Shown here: positions 8,041-15,643 of the stretch, in pieces
How the letters are laid out: the number at the start of each line of letters is the position of its first letter
How positions within the stretch are numbered: the stretch's first letter is position 1
Source of the DNA: Phycicoccus sp. M110.8
GTDB taxonomy: Bacteria; Actinomycetota; Actinomycetes; Actinomycetales; Dermatophilaceae
Length of the DNA stretch: 64,000 nt
Assembly (NCBI RefSeq): GCF_032464895.1
Contig: NZ_JAWDIC010000003.1
Coordinates: 124,001 to 188,000, forward strand
Reading direction: 5' to 3'
Made by a program: the position numbers and the translations under genes
Notes under the pieces: model-generated
What the model was told of the DNA's origin: nothing
Seen by the model: only the letters and a program-made list of their open reading frames with translations
Database searches by the model: none

Positions 8041-9465
8041 GTGCCCGACCACCCCGACCTGCCCGACCGTCCCGGCGACGACGCCGGTTCGGGGCTGCCT
8101 CCCGAGCTGGAGCAGGTGCTGCGCCGGCTCACGGGCGGGGCCGGGCTCGACCCGCAGATGGTGCAGGCCCTCAAGGACATGGGCGTCGACAAGGTCGACC
8201 CCGCGATGCTCGAGATGATGGCCGGTCAGGTGCAGGCGATGTTCACCGGCGCGGCCGGTGACACCGGCGAGCCGTTCAACGCCGCGCTCGCCACCGACAC
8301 CGCCCGCAAGGTGGTGGCGGCCGAGGGCGACACGGTCGTCTCGGACGCCGCGCGCTGCCAGGTCGACCAGGCCGTGCAGGTCGCCGAGCTGTGGCTCGAC
8401 CAGGTGACGGCGTTCGAGGCCCCGGGCATCACCACGCACGCGTGGAGCCGGGCCGAGTGGGTCGAGGCCACCATGCCCACCTGGCGCGACCTCGTCGGAC
8501 CGGTCGCGGAGGGCGTCGGGCGCGCCGTGGGCGACGCGATGCGCGCGCAGATCGCCGAGCTGGGCGAGGGCGGGATCCCGGAGGGGATGCTGCCCGAGGG
8601 CCTGCTGCCGCCGGGTGTCGACCCGGCTGCGATGCTCGGGCAGATGGAGCCGGTCATGGCCCGGATGAGCGGCTCGATGTTCGGGCTTCAGGTGGGGCAG
8701 GCGGTCGGCGCCCTCGCGTCCGAGACCGTGAGCGGCACCGAGGTCGGGCTGCCGCTGGTGGCCGACCGCTCGGTGGCGCTGCTGCCGGCCAACGTCGAGG
8801 CGTTCGCCGAGGGCCTCGAGGTCGACCTCGACCAGGTGCGCCTCTACCTCGCCGTGCGCGAGGCCGCCCGGGTGCGGCTGTTCGCGCAGGTGTCGTGGAT
8901 CGGGCCGCAGCTGCTCACGGCGGTCCGCGACTACGCCCGCGACATCACCCTCGACACCGACCGCATCGAGTCGGCGCTGCAGTCGGTGGACCCCAGCGAC
9001 GCGACCGCGCTGCAGTCGGCCCTGCAGGACCAGCTCTTCCGCCCCGAGCCCAGCGCCTCGCAGCGCGCCGCCCTGACCCGGCTGGAGACCTACCTCGCCC
9101 TCGTGGAGGGCTGGGTCGACGTCGTCGCCGAGCGCGCCACCCGCGACCACCTGCCCCAGGCTGCCTCCCTCGGCGAGGCCATCCGTCGCCGCCGCGCGAC
9201 CGGGGGGCCGGCCGAGAAGGTGTTCTCCGGCCTCGTGGGCCTGGAGCTGCGGCCGCGACGGCTGCGCGACGCCGCCAACCTCTGGGCCGCGCTCGAGTCC
9301 GCCCACGGCCAGGAGGGACGCGACGCGGCGTGGGGCCACCCCGACGTCGCCCCCACCGCCGCCGACCTCGATGACCCGCTGGGCTACGTCGAGCGCGTCG
9401 GCACCTCCCAGGACAGCGACCTGGACTCCGCCCTCGACCAGATCCTGCGCGAGGGCGACCAGTGA
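8041..9465 (+). CDS. DUF2342 family putative zinc-dependent metalloprotease
   Basis: 474 aa from the GTG at 8041, with GAGGAG five bases upstream; the open frame further upstream overlaps the divergent gene and is not used. The family is conserved at this locus in actinobacteria. Conserved blocks are seen: FGLQVGQAVGALA, LLPANVEAFAEGLEVDLDQVRLYLAVREAARVRLF, YLALVEGWVDVV and a C-terminal RDAANLWAALE. In relatives I recall a His within REAAH-RLF; here the residue is Arg (REAARVRLF), so metal binding may be altered. The stop overlaps the Nudix start (GTGA). Confidence 0.85.
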   Translation: MPDHPDLPDRPGDDAGSGLPPELEQVLRRLTGGAGLDPQMVQALKDMGVDKVDPAMLEMMAGQVQAMFTGAAGDTGEPFNAALATDTARKVVAAEGDTVVSDAARCQVDQAVQVAELWLDQVTAFEAPGITTHAWSRAEWVEATMPTWRDLVGPVAEGVGRAVGDAMRAQIAELGEGGIPEGMLPEGLLPPGVDPAAMLGQMEPVMARMSGSMFGLQVGQAVGALASETVSGTEVGLPLVADRSVALLPANVEAFAEGLEVDLDQVRLYLAVREAARVRLFAQVSWIGPQLLTAVRDYARDITLDTDRIESALQSVDPSDATALQSALQDQLFRPEPSASQRAALTRLETYLALVEGWVDVVAERATRDHLPQAASLGEAIRRRRATGGPAEKVFSGLVGLELRPRRLRDAANLWAALESAHGQEGRDAAWGHPDVAPTAADLDDPLGYVERVGTSQDSDLDSALDQILREGDQ

Positions 9466-10055
9466 CCGGACACGACGCGGGCACCGCCACCGGCGTGCCC
9501 GCGGCATACCTCGCCCTGCGCGACGACGCCGTCGCGGCGCTCGAGGCGTGGCAGGCGCCCGACGCCGGCCAGGAGCAGTGGCGCCGCGAGTTCCTCGAGC
9601 TCTGCGCGGCCCACCCGGACGCGTTGTGGAAGCAGGGCCCGCCGCAGCACCTGACCACCGGCGCGATCGTGCTCAACCCCTCCCTCGACCGGGTCCTGCT
9701 CACGCACCACCGCAAGGCCGGGATGTGGCTGCAGTTCGGCGGCCACTTCGAGCCGCAGGACGCCTCCGTCCACGCGGCCGCCACCCGCGAGGCGCGGGAG
9801 GAGAGCGGGCTGCCCGACCTCGTGCTCGACCCGCGGATCGTCGAGCTGCACCGGCACTCGCTCGTGGCCGCGGCGTTCGGCCGGTGCGCCGAGCACCTCG
9901 ACATCCGGTATGCCGGCGTGGTGCCGGACGACGCCGGGTACGCCGTCAGCGAGGAGTCGCTCGACGTGCGCTGGTGGCCGGCCGACGAGCTGCCGGCCGA
10001 GAGCGCACACGAGATCGGCCCGATGGTGCAGGCCGCGCGCAGGTTGCTCGGCTAG
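9462..10055 (+). CDS. Nudix hydrolase
   Basis: 197 aa. The GTG start overlaps the upstream stop by 4 nt, so it is translationally coupled to the DUF2342 gene. The Nudix box is GGHFEPQD-x8-REAREESGL: the family form with Asp in place of the first Glu and one extra residue, a variant seen in many actinobacterial Nudix proteins. REAREE supplies the metal-binding glutamates. Such enzymes cleave nucleoside diphosphates linked to another group; the substrate cannot be told. Confidence 0.9.
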   Translation: MTGHDAGTATGVPAAYLALRDDAVAALEAWQAPDAGQEQWRREFLELCAAHPDALWKQGPPQHLTTGAIVLNPSLDRVLLTHHRKAGMWLQFGGHFEPQDASVHAAATREAREESGLPDLVLDPRIVELHRHSLVAAAFGRCAEHLDIRYAGVVPDDAGYAVSEESLDVRWWPADELPAESAHEIGPMVQAARRLLG

Positions 10056-10062
10056 TCCCCGG

Positions 10063-10674
10063 CTAGTCCTCGGTGGGTCCGAACTCCAGGGCGGCCTGCC
10101 CCGGAGCCCCGTCGGGCTCGTCGACGTCGCCGAGCTCGTCGACCAGCGGCTCGGCGGCTGCGTCGCCGTCGGACAGCTCCAGGCCGGCGGCGGCCGCGAC
10201 GCCCTCGAGGTACCCCCGGGCCCGCTCGAGCCGGGGGTAGCCCGCCAGTAGCGCCCAGAACTCGGGTCCGTGACCCGGGGCGAGCAGGTGGGCGAGCTCG
10301 TGCAGCACGACGTAGTCGAGGACGTACCCCGGCATGCCCTTGACCCGCGAGGAGATGCGGATCGTGCCGTCGGAGGGGGTGCACGACCCCCACCGGGACT
10401 GCTGGTTGGAGACCCAGCGGATCGAGGTCGGCTTGGCGAGGCCGCCGAGGTAGCGGCCGGAGAGCTCCGCCGCCCGCGAGCGCAGCTGCGCGTCACTGGG
10501 CCGGCGCCGCCGGTCTCCCCGCTCCAGGCGCTCGACCATGGTGGCCACCCACTGGCGCTCCTCGGCCTTGGTGAACCGGGCCGGGATGAGCACGATCGTG
10601 CGCCCGCCCTCGCGGTAGGCGCTGACGGTGCGGCGCCGCCGGCGGCTGCGCCTGACCTCGATGTCGGTGCTCAC
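10063..10674 (-). CDS. YgjP-like (DUF45/SprT-type) zinc metallopeptidase
   Basis: 203 aa. The gluzincin signature HELAH lies in VLHELAHLLAPGHGPEFW, with two zinc-binding His and the catalytic Glu plus a downstream His. The N-terminus is very basic (RRSRRRRR). WVSNQQSRWGSC and IRISSRVKGMPGYVLDYVVLHE are typical of the DUF45 family. The C-terminal ~35 residues are acidic. The GTG start has TATCGT exactly 6 nt upstream, suggesting a leaderless transcript. The gene is convergent with the Nudix gene. Confidence 0.88.
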   Translation of the reverse strand: MSTDIEVRRSRRRRRTVSAYREGGRTIVLIPARFTKAEERQWVATMVERLERGDRRRRPSDAQLRSRAAELSGRYLGGLAKPTSIRWVSNQQSRWGSCTPSDGTIRISSRVKGMPGYVLDYVVLHELAHLLAPGHGPEFWALLAGYPRLERARGYLEGVAAAAGLELSDGDAAAEPLVDELGDVDEPDGAPGQAALEFGPTED

Positions 10675-10680
10675 GCTCCC

Positions 10681-10686
10681 ACGATA
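10681..10686 (-). promoter_or_regulatory. -10 hexamer of leaderless promoter for the metallopeptidase gene
   Basis: TATCGT on the minus strand ends 6 nt before the GTG at 10674. No ribosome site is present. Confidence 0.6.
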
Positions 10687-10874
10687 GGCGAGCGGTCGGA
10701 CATTTCAGGTGCTCCGGCGCGCCCGGGACGTCGCGGGGACACGCCCGGGGTCATGCGGGACGCTCCTCGGCGCGTCGTGGGGACCGGGACCGGGCGGCCC
10801 TCGGGACCCCAGGGCCGTCGGCGTCCGTCGCGGGGCCGGGGCGGCCACAGGACGCCAAGGGCCGGCAACGGCCG

Positions 10875-11699
10875 TCAGCGACCGTGGAACTCCGGTCTGC
10901 GCCGGGCCGCGGCGGCGGCGATCCCCTCGTGCACGTCCTGGGTGGCCAGGGTGGTCGCCTGGGCGAGCGCCTCCCACTGCAGCGCGGTCTCCACCGTGTC
11001 GTGACCTCCCCCGCGCAGGGCCTGCAGGCTGAGCCGTGTGGCAACGGGCGCGGCGGCCGCGACGCGCTCGGCGGCGGCGAGAGCCTCGTCCAGCACCGCC
11101 TCGGCGGGGAACGCCCCGGAGACCAGCCCGAGCCCGACCGCCTCGGCCCCGGTGACGAGCCGGCCCGTGAGCAGCAGGTCCCGGGTGACGGCCATCCCGG
11201 CGACGTCGGGCAGCGACCACGTCGTCGCCATGCCCGGGTGCAGCCCGAGGGAGGTGAACGGCACCCCGAGCCGGGCGTCCTGCGCGGCATACCGGATGTC
11301 GCAGGCCAGGGCGAGCGCGAACCCGGCACCGATGGCCGCCCCGTTCACCGCGGCGATCGTCGGGACCGGCAGGTCACGCACGGACAGCCACGACCGGTAG
11401 AACGCCAGCATCCGCTCCCGCAGCCGGGGGACGGAGGCGTCCGGCTCGGAGACGATCCAGGACAGGTCGCCGCCGGCGCAGAACGCCGGTGGAGCACCGG
11501 TCACCACCACGGCCGACAGGGCGTCGTCCTCGCGCAGCTGCCCCATCAGCCGCACCCACGACCGGCTCATCGCCTCGGACATGGAGTTGCGGCGGTCTGG
11601 CAGGTCGAGGGTCACGACGGCCACCCGCCGGCCCGAGGCCTCCCGCAGGGCGACCGACAGGTCCTCGAACGGGGTCTCCCACCAGGTCAGGGCGCTCAT
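10875..11699 (-). CDS. Enoyl-CoA hydratase/isomerase family protein
   Basis: 274 aa crotonase-fold protein. The oxyanion-hole segments are visible: GAPPAFCAGGDLSWI (residues ~67-81) and NGAAIGAGFALALACDIRYAAQDARLG (residues ~118-145). It would hydrate or isomerise an acyl-CoA double bond; chain length and specificity are unknown. The catalytic Glu pair of mitochondrial-type hydratases is not obvious, so isomerase or other crotonase chemistry is possible. The start is supported by TAGTCT 8 nt upstream. Monocistronic. Confidence 0.9.
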   Translation of the reverse strand: MSALTWWETPFEDLSVALREASGRRVAVVTLDLPDRRNSMSEAMSRSWVRLMGQLREDDALSAVVVTGAPPAFCAGGDLSWIVSEPDASVPRLRERMLAFYRSWLSVRDLPVPTIAAVNGAAIGAGFALALACDIRYAAQDARLGVPFTSLGLHPGMATTWSLPDVAGMAVTRDLLLTGRLVTGAEAVGLGLVSGAFPAEAVLDEALAAAERVAAAAPVATRLSLQALRGGGHDTVETALQWEALAQATTLATQDVHEGIAAAAARRRPEFHGR

Positions 11700-11707
11700 G
11701 GGGGCGA

Positions 11708-11713
11708 AGACTA
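11708..11713 (-). promoter_or_regulatory. -10 hexamer of probable leaderless promoter for the enoyl-CoA hydratase gene
   Basis: TAGTCT on the minus strand ends 8 nt before the ATG at 11699. Confidence 0.5.
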
Positions 11714-11831
11714 GGGGGTCCGCTGAGCACGACGCATCCGCCCCCCTTGCGGGAATTTGTGCTCAGGATGGTCTAGGTTGGCCGAAGTCCGACACCGCAC
11801 CGTGCGGTGTGATCGACAAGGAGACATCGCG

Positions 11832-11990
11832 ATGGCAGACGAGACCTACAAGGGCGAGTTCTACTGCGTCAAGTGCAAGGAGAAGCGCGAGGCCGAGGGC
11901 AAGGTCGTCGAGACGAACGGCCGCCGCATGGCCAAGGGTGTGTGCCCGGTCTGCGGCACCAACCTCAACCGCATCCTCGGCAAGGCCTGA
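11832..11990 (+). CDS. DUF5679-type zinc-ribbon miniprotein
   Basis: 52 aa with AAGGAGA upstream of the ATG. Two CxxC knuckles (FYCVKCKEK and GVCPVCGTN) would bind one zinc; the rest is basic, and the protein ends LNRILGKA. Proteins of this size are conserved in actinobacteria, with no established role that I know of. The perfect 21-bp-armed hairpin just downstream shows it is an independent transcript. Confidence 0.9.
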   Translation: MADETYKGEFYCVKCKEKREAEGKVVETNGRRMAKGVCPVCGTNLNRILGKA

Positions 11991-12006
11991 CCCAGGACCT
12001 CCCATC

Positions 12007-12048
12007 GCAAGGGGCGGACCCGACCAGCTGGTCGGGTCCGCCCCTTGC
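12007..12048. terminator. Perfect 42-bp palindromic terminator
   Basis: Arms 12007-12027 and 12028-12048 are exact inverted repeats (starts GCAAGGGGCGGACCC), giving a stem of about 19 bp with a small loop in RNA. It follows the zinc-ribbon gene by 16 bp. Confidence 0.9.
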
Positions 12049-12140
12049 TGCGTCCCGGTGGCGGCGCACTGCCCCGACCCGTCGAGGTCCGGCTGTGGAC
12101 GACCGGGGCGACCGGGTGCCGCTGTGCCAGATTGGCTCGC

Positions 12141-13304
12141 ATGACCGACCGCCCGCTCCCGAAGCTGCTCGGACCGCTGCTGCGCCGGGGGCCTGGCCAG
12201 GTGCAGGTGGGTGTCGAGCCGGGTCGGTCGGTCGTCCTCGACGGGCTCGGTGAGGACGAGGTGGGTGCCCTCGAGGTGCTCGACGGCACGCGGCCGGTGC
12301 CGACCGTCCTCACCACGCCTGGGGGCGCCCGGGTGCTGCGGCTGCTCGCCGACCGCGGGCTGCTGGCGGTCCCCGCGGGGTCGGAAGGCCTGCCGCCCGG
12401 CCAGAGGGCCCTGCTCGACGACGACGTCCAGGCCTTGCTGCGCCTCACCAGCCCGCCCGAGGGCGCGTATGCCGTGGCCGGCGCCAGGCGGGCCGCCCAC
12501 GTCCTCGTCGTGGGTCGCGGTTCGGTGCCCGACGCCGTGGCCGGCACCCTGCGCCGGGCCGGCGTGGGCCGGGTGGACGTCGGGCCGGGCGCCGCCGACG
12601 CGTGGGAGATGGCGGACCTCGAGCAGGACGTCGCCGCCGCCCCGCCGTCGCGGTCGTGCCCCGGCCCGTCCCTCGTGGTGCTCGCCGCCAGGCATGCCCT
12701 CGATCCCCGGGTCGCCCGGCCGTGGGTCCGGCGGGCGGTCCCCGTGCTCCCGGTCCTCGTGGGGGCGACCGAGGCGGTGGTGGGCCCCGTCGTCGACCCG
12801 GCGGGCTCGCCGTCCGGGCCGTGCCTCGCCTGCCTCGACCTCGCCCGCACCGACCTCGACCCGGCCTGGCCGCGCCTGCTCGAGCAGCTCACCCGCCCCA
12901 CCGTCGGCGCCGGCGTCGAGGTCGGTGGCGAGGCCAGCCTCGTGGCCATGGCGGCGGCGATGACGGCCATGGTCGGCCTCGGGGTGCTCGACGGGCGGCG
13001 GCTGCCCTCCGGGCGCTCGCTCGAGGTGGGGCTGCCGTGGCCCGGCGTGCGCCAGCGGTACTGGACGGCGCACCCGCGGTGCACCGCGGAGCACGCCGGC
13101 GACCGTGCCGGTGGGTCCGCGGCCCCGGAGGCTGAGCGCACCGCCGGGGAGGCGTCGGACCGGGCAGCCGGTGAGGCGGTGGACGGGGCAGCCGGTGAGG
13201 CGGTCGGCGGGGCGGCCCACGAGGTCGCGAAAGGGGGCGCCGACGACACGACCGCGCGCCCGGTCGGCGGACCGGAGCCTCCTCAGGTGAGAATGGCCGG
13301 GTGA
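12141..13304 (+). CDS. Degenerate E1/ThiF-like (TOMM cyclodehydratase-like) conserved actinobacterial protein
   Basis: 387 aa. The mid-region resembles an E1-type Rossmann fold, but the GxGxxG is degraded (HVLVVGRGSVPDAVAGTLRRAG). A CxxC-containing segment, SGPCLACLDLARTDLDPAWP, is typical of the partner/E1-like proteins of TOMM azole synthesis. The ~60 C-terminal residues are low-complexity Ala/Gly/Glu with a 24-bp DNA repeat. The stop overlaps the ABC1 kinase start (GTGA), a tight coupling. No TOMM precursor, YcaO or dehydrogenase is nearby, so a housekeeping role linked to the kinase is more likely than a natural-product role. The true function is unknown. Confidence 0.8.
   Translation: MTDRPLPKLLGPLLRRGPGQVQVGVEPGRSVVLDGLGEDEVGALEVLDGTRPVPTVLTTPGGARVLRLLADRGLLAVPAGSEGLPPGQRALLDDDVQALLRLTSPPEGAYAVAGARRAAHVLVVGRGSVPDAVAGTLRRAGVGRVDVGPGAADAWEMADLEQDVAAAPPSRSCPGPSLVVLAARHALDPRVARPWVRRAVPVLPVLVGATEAVVGPVVDPAGSPSGPCLACLDLARTDLDPAWPRLLEQLTRPTVGAGVEVGGEASLVAMAAAMTAMVGLGVLDGRRLPSGRSLEVGLPWPGVRQRYWTAHPRCTAEHAGDRAGGSAAPEAERTAGEASDRAAGEAVDGAAGEAVGGAAHEVAKGGADDTTARPVGGPEPPQVRMAG
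13162..13204 (+). repeat. 24-bp period direct repeat inside the E1-like gene
   Basis: GGGCAGCCGGTGAGGCGGT occurs at 13162-13180 and again at 13186-13204, encoding an 8-residue repeat (AAGEAVDG type) in the disordered C-terminal tail. Consistent with slippage expansion. Confidence 0.85.
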
Positions 13305-14638
13305 ACGAGCTCCCCCGCCGTGCGGTCAGCCGCACCGCCCGACTGGCCAGCCTGCCCCTGGGCTTCGCAGGACGCACCGCCGTGGGTCTGGGCAAGCGCG
13401 TGGGTGGCAAGCCGGCCGAGCTCGTCGCCGCCGAGCTCCAGGCGAGGACGGCGGAGCAGCTGTTCCGCGTCCTCGGCGAGCTCAAGGGCGGTGCACTCAA
13501 GTTCGGGCAGGCCATGTCGGTCATGGAGGCGGCGATGCCCGAGGAGCTCGCCGGCCCCTACCGCAGCACGCTCACCAAGTTGCAGGAGGCCGCTCCCCCA
13601 CTGCCCGCCGCGACGGTCCACAAGGTCCTCGCCGAGGAGCTCGGGCCCCGGTGGCGCACGTCGAAGTTCCAGTCCTTCGACGACGTGCCGGCCGCCGCCG
13701 CCTCGATCGGGCAGGTGCACCGGGCGGTCTGGCGCGACGGGCGCCCCGTGGCCGTCAAGATCCAGTACCCCGGGGCCGGCGCGGCCCTGCTGTCCGACCT
13801 CAACCAGCTCGCCCGGGTGGCGCGCCTCGCCGGCGGCTGGATCCCCGGCATGGACATCAAGCCGATCACCGACGAGCTCAAGTCACGCATGACCGAGGAG
13901 CTCGACTACAACCTCGAGGCGGGCAACCAGCGCAAGTTCGCCCGCACGTTCCGCGACGACCCGCACTTCGCGGTGCCCGACGTCCTCGTCAACAGCGAGC
14001 ACGTCATCGTCTCGGAGTGGATGGACGGCACCCCCCTGTCCCGGATCGTCGAGTCCGGCACGAAGGAGGAGCGCGACGCCGCGAGCGCCCGCTACATGGA
14101 GTTCCTGCTGGTCGGCCCCGCTCGGGCAGGGCTGCTGCACGCCGACCCGCACCCCGGCAACTTCCGCCTGCTGCCGGACGGCCGTCTGGGGGTCATCGAC
14201 TACGGCGCGGTGAACCGCCTGCCGAACGGCCTGCCCCAGGAGATGGGACGGCTGGTGTCCGCGGCCCTGTCGGGCCAGGCGGACGAGCTCGAGGCCGGGC
14301 TGCGCTCCGAAGGCTTCATCAAGCCCTCGATGAGCATCGACGCCGAGGCGCTGCTGGAGTACCTCGGCCCCTTCATCGAGCCGCTGAAGCACGAGTCCTT
14401 CACCTTCAGCCGGCCCTGGCTGCGCTCCGTGGCCGCCCACGTCAACGACGTGCGCCGGCCGGAGTTCCTCGTCGGCATGAAGCTGAACCTGCCGCCGTCC
14501 TACCTGCTCATCCACCGGGTCTGGCTCGGCGGCATCGGGGTGCTCTGCCAGCTGAACGGCACCGTGCCGGCCCGCGAGATCGTCATCGACCACATGCCGG
14601 GGATGCGGCTGCGGCACCTGCCGCCGCCGGTCGACTGA
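13301..14638 (+). CDS. ABC1/UbiB/AarF family atypical kinase
   Basis: 445 aa. The family's KxGQ motif is present as LKGGALKFGQAMS (residues ~60-72). The Ala-rich loop is AAAASIGQVHRAVWRDGRPVAVKIQYPG, with the invariant Lys. The catalytic and metal sites appear as LLHADPHPGNFRLLPDGRLGVIDYGA. Bacterial members support quinone lipid metabolism in proteobacteria; the actinobacterial role is not settled. GTG start overlapping the upstream stop by 4 nt. In M. tuberculosis the homologue sits next to whiB7, as here in the wider region. Confidence 0.93.
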   Translation: MNELPRRAVSRTARLASLPLGFAGRTAVGLGKRVGGKPAELVAAELQARTAEQLFRVLGELKGGALKFGQAMSVMEAAMPEELAGPYRSTLTKLQEAAPPLPAATVHKVLAEELGPRWRTSKFQSFDDVPAAAASIGQVHRAVWRDGRPVAVKIQYPGAGAALLSDLNQLARVARLAGGWIPGMDIKPITDELKSRMTEELDYNLEAGNQRKFARTFRDDPHFAVPDVLVNSEHVIVSEWMDGTPLSRIVESGTKEERDAASARYMEFLLVGPARAGLLHADPHPGNFRLLPDGRLGVIDYGAVNRLPNGLPQEMGRLVSAALSGQADELEAGLRSEGFIKPSMSIDAEALLEYLGPFIEPLKHESFTFSRPWLRSVAAHVNDVRRPEFLVGMKLNLPPSYLLIHRVWLGGIGVLCQLNGTVPAREIVIDHMPGMRLRHLPPPVD

Positions 14639-14728
14639 GCGCCGGCCGGGTCACCGAGCGCCCGTCGACCCCGCTGGAGGGTGCCGGCGCGGTCCACCAC
14701 GCGGTCCCCGTCCGCAGACCGGGCTCCG

Positions 14729-14947
14729 TCACCACCAGGCGGAGTCGAGCTTGCCCTCGATGCTGCGCAGGTGGCGGCGGCTGCACTGGTCGCAGGTCCA
14801 CACGTCGCGGCCGTTCTCCGTCCCACGCGACCACGTGAGGCGCGCGACGCCCTCGTCCTCGGGCGTGGCGCCGCACGTGGCGCACACCACCGAGGCGGCG
14901 TCGGCCGGACCGCTCGGAGTGCCCGGACCACCCGGGGAGGACGTCAC
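14729..14947 (-). CDS. Small zinc-ribbon protein
   Basis: 72 aa from a GTG overlapping the stop of the HhH-GPD gene (GTGA). It carries two CxxC pairs: VVCATCGATPEDEG and WTCDQCSRRHLR, about 28 residues apart, enough for one zinc site. A flexible Gly/Ser/Pro N-terminus precedes the ribbon. A longer open frame reading into the upstream gene is out of frame with it. Coupling to a base-excision repair protein hints at nucleic-acid work, but that is inference. Confidence 0.8.
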   Translation of the reverse strand: MTSSPGGPGTPSGPADAASVVCATCGATPEDEGVARLTWSRGTENGRDVWTCDQCSRRHLRSIEGKLDSAWW

Positions 14948-15534
14948 GAGCCCGTCGCCGCCTTGGCGGCCTTGGCCTGCGCCTTGGCCGCCTGCTTGAA
15001 CTCGCGCACCTTCTGCAGGGACTCCGCGTCGACCACGTCGGCCACCGAGCGGTAGGAGCCGTCCTCGGCATACGGCCCGATCGCCTCCTGCCAGCCCGCC
15101 GGGCGCACGTCGAGCTGCTTGCCGACCAGGGCCGCGAAGATCCGCGCCTTCTGGTCCCCGAAGCCCGGCAGGGCGCGGAGCCGGCCGAGGAGGTCCTGCG
15201 CGTCGGACGCCTCGGTCCAGATGCGCCGGGCGTCGCCGCCGTACTCGTCGCGGACGACTGCGGCGAGCTGCTGCACGCGGCCCGCCATGGAGCGGCCGTA
15301 CCGGTGGATGGCGGGCGGGGTGGAGCACAGGTCGGCGAACGCCTCGGGCTCGGCCTCGGCGATCGCCGCCGCGTCCAGCGTGCCGAAGCGGCTGCGGATC
15401 TTCCACGGCCCGCGGAACGCGTGCTCCATCGGGTACTGCTGGTCCAGCAGCATGCCGACGAGCAGGGCGAACGGGTCCTCGCTCAGCACCTCGTCGGCGG
15501 CGTCATCCTGGGCGATGCGGATCTGGGGGGCCAT
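14944..15534 (-). CDS. HhH-GPD-type base-excision DNA repair protein
   Basis: 196 aa. The helix-hairpin-helix region is visible as LLGRLRALPGFGDQKARIFAALVGK (residues ~117-141), and FALLVGMLLDQQYPMEHAF matches the N-terminal helices of the endonuclease III/AlkA superfamily. The terminal iron-sulfur cysteines of EndoIII are absent and the catalytic Asp is uncertain, so lesion specificity is unknown. The Lys/Ala-rich C-terminus may contact DNA. Start supported by TAGTCT 6 nt upstream (leaderless). Coupled to the zinc-ribbon gene. Confidence 0.9.
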   Translation of the reverse strand: MAPQIRIAQDDAADEVLSEDPFALLVGMLLDQQYPMEHAFRGPWKIRSRFGTLDAAAIAEAEPEAFADLCSTPPAIHRYGRSMAGRVQQLAAVVRDEYGGDARRIWTEASDAQDLLGRLRALPGFGDQKARIFAALVGKQLDVRPAGWQEAIGPYAEDGSYRSVADVVDAESLQKVREFKQAAKAQAKAAKAATGS

Positions 15535-15540
15535 GGCCGC

Positions 15541-15546
15541 AGACTA
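15541..15546 (-). promoter_or_regulatory. -10 hexamer of leaderless promoter for HhH-GPD gene
   Basis: TAGTCT (minus strand) ends exactly 6 nt before the ATG at 15534. Confidence 0.6.
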
Positions 15547-15611
15547 GCCACCGGCCGGACGACCGCGGTAGGCGCCGACACCCTGCGCCACGGCGCCGCC
15601 TCGGGCTCGTC

Positions 15612-15639
15612 GGGTCGGGCTCGCCGGGTCGGGCTCGCC
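15612..15639. repeat. 14-bp tandem repeat between genes
   Basis: GGGTCGGGCTCGCC occurs twice head to tail (15612-15625, 15626-15639), with a partial copy just before. It lies between the convergently spaced ends of the HhH promoter region and the phosphodiesterase stop. Confidence 0.8.
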
Positions 15640-15643
15640 GGCA

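Noticed and set aside
11757-11779. TTGTGC/TAGGTT promoter for the zinc-ribbon gene
   Set aside because: The spacer would be only 11 nt.
12141-14638. Thiazole/oxazole-modified peptide cluster
   Set aside because: Only an E1-like protein is present; no YcaO, dehydrogenase, precursor peptide or exporter is nearby.
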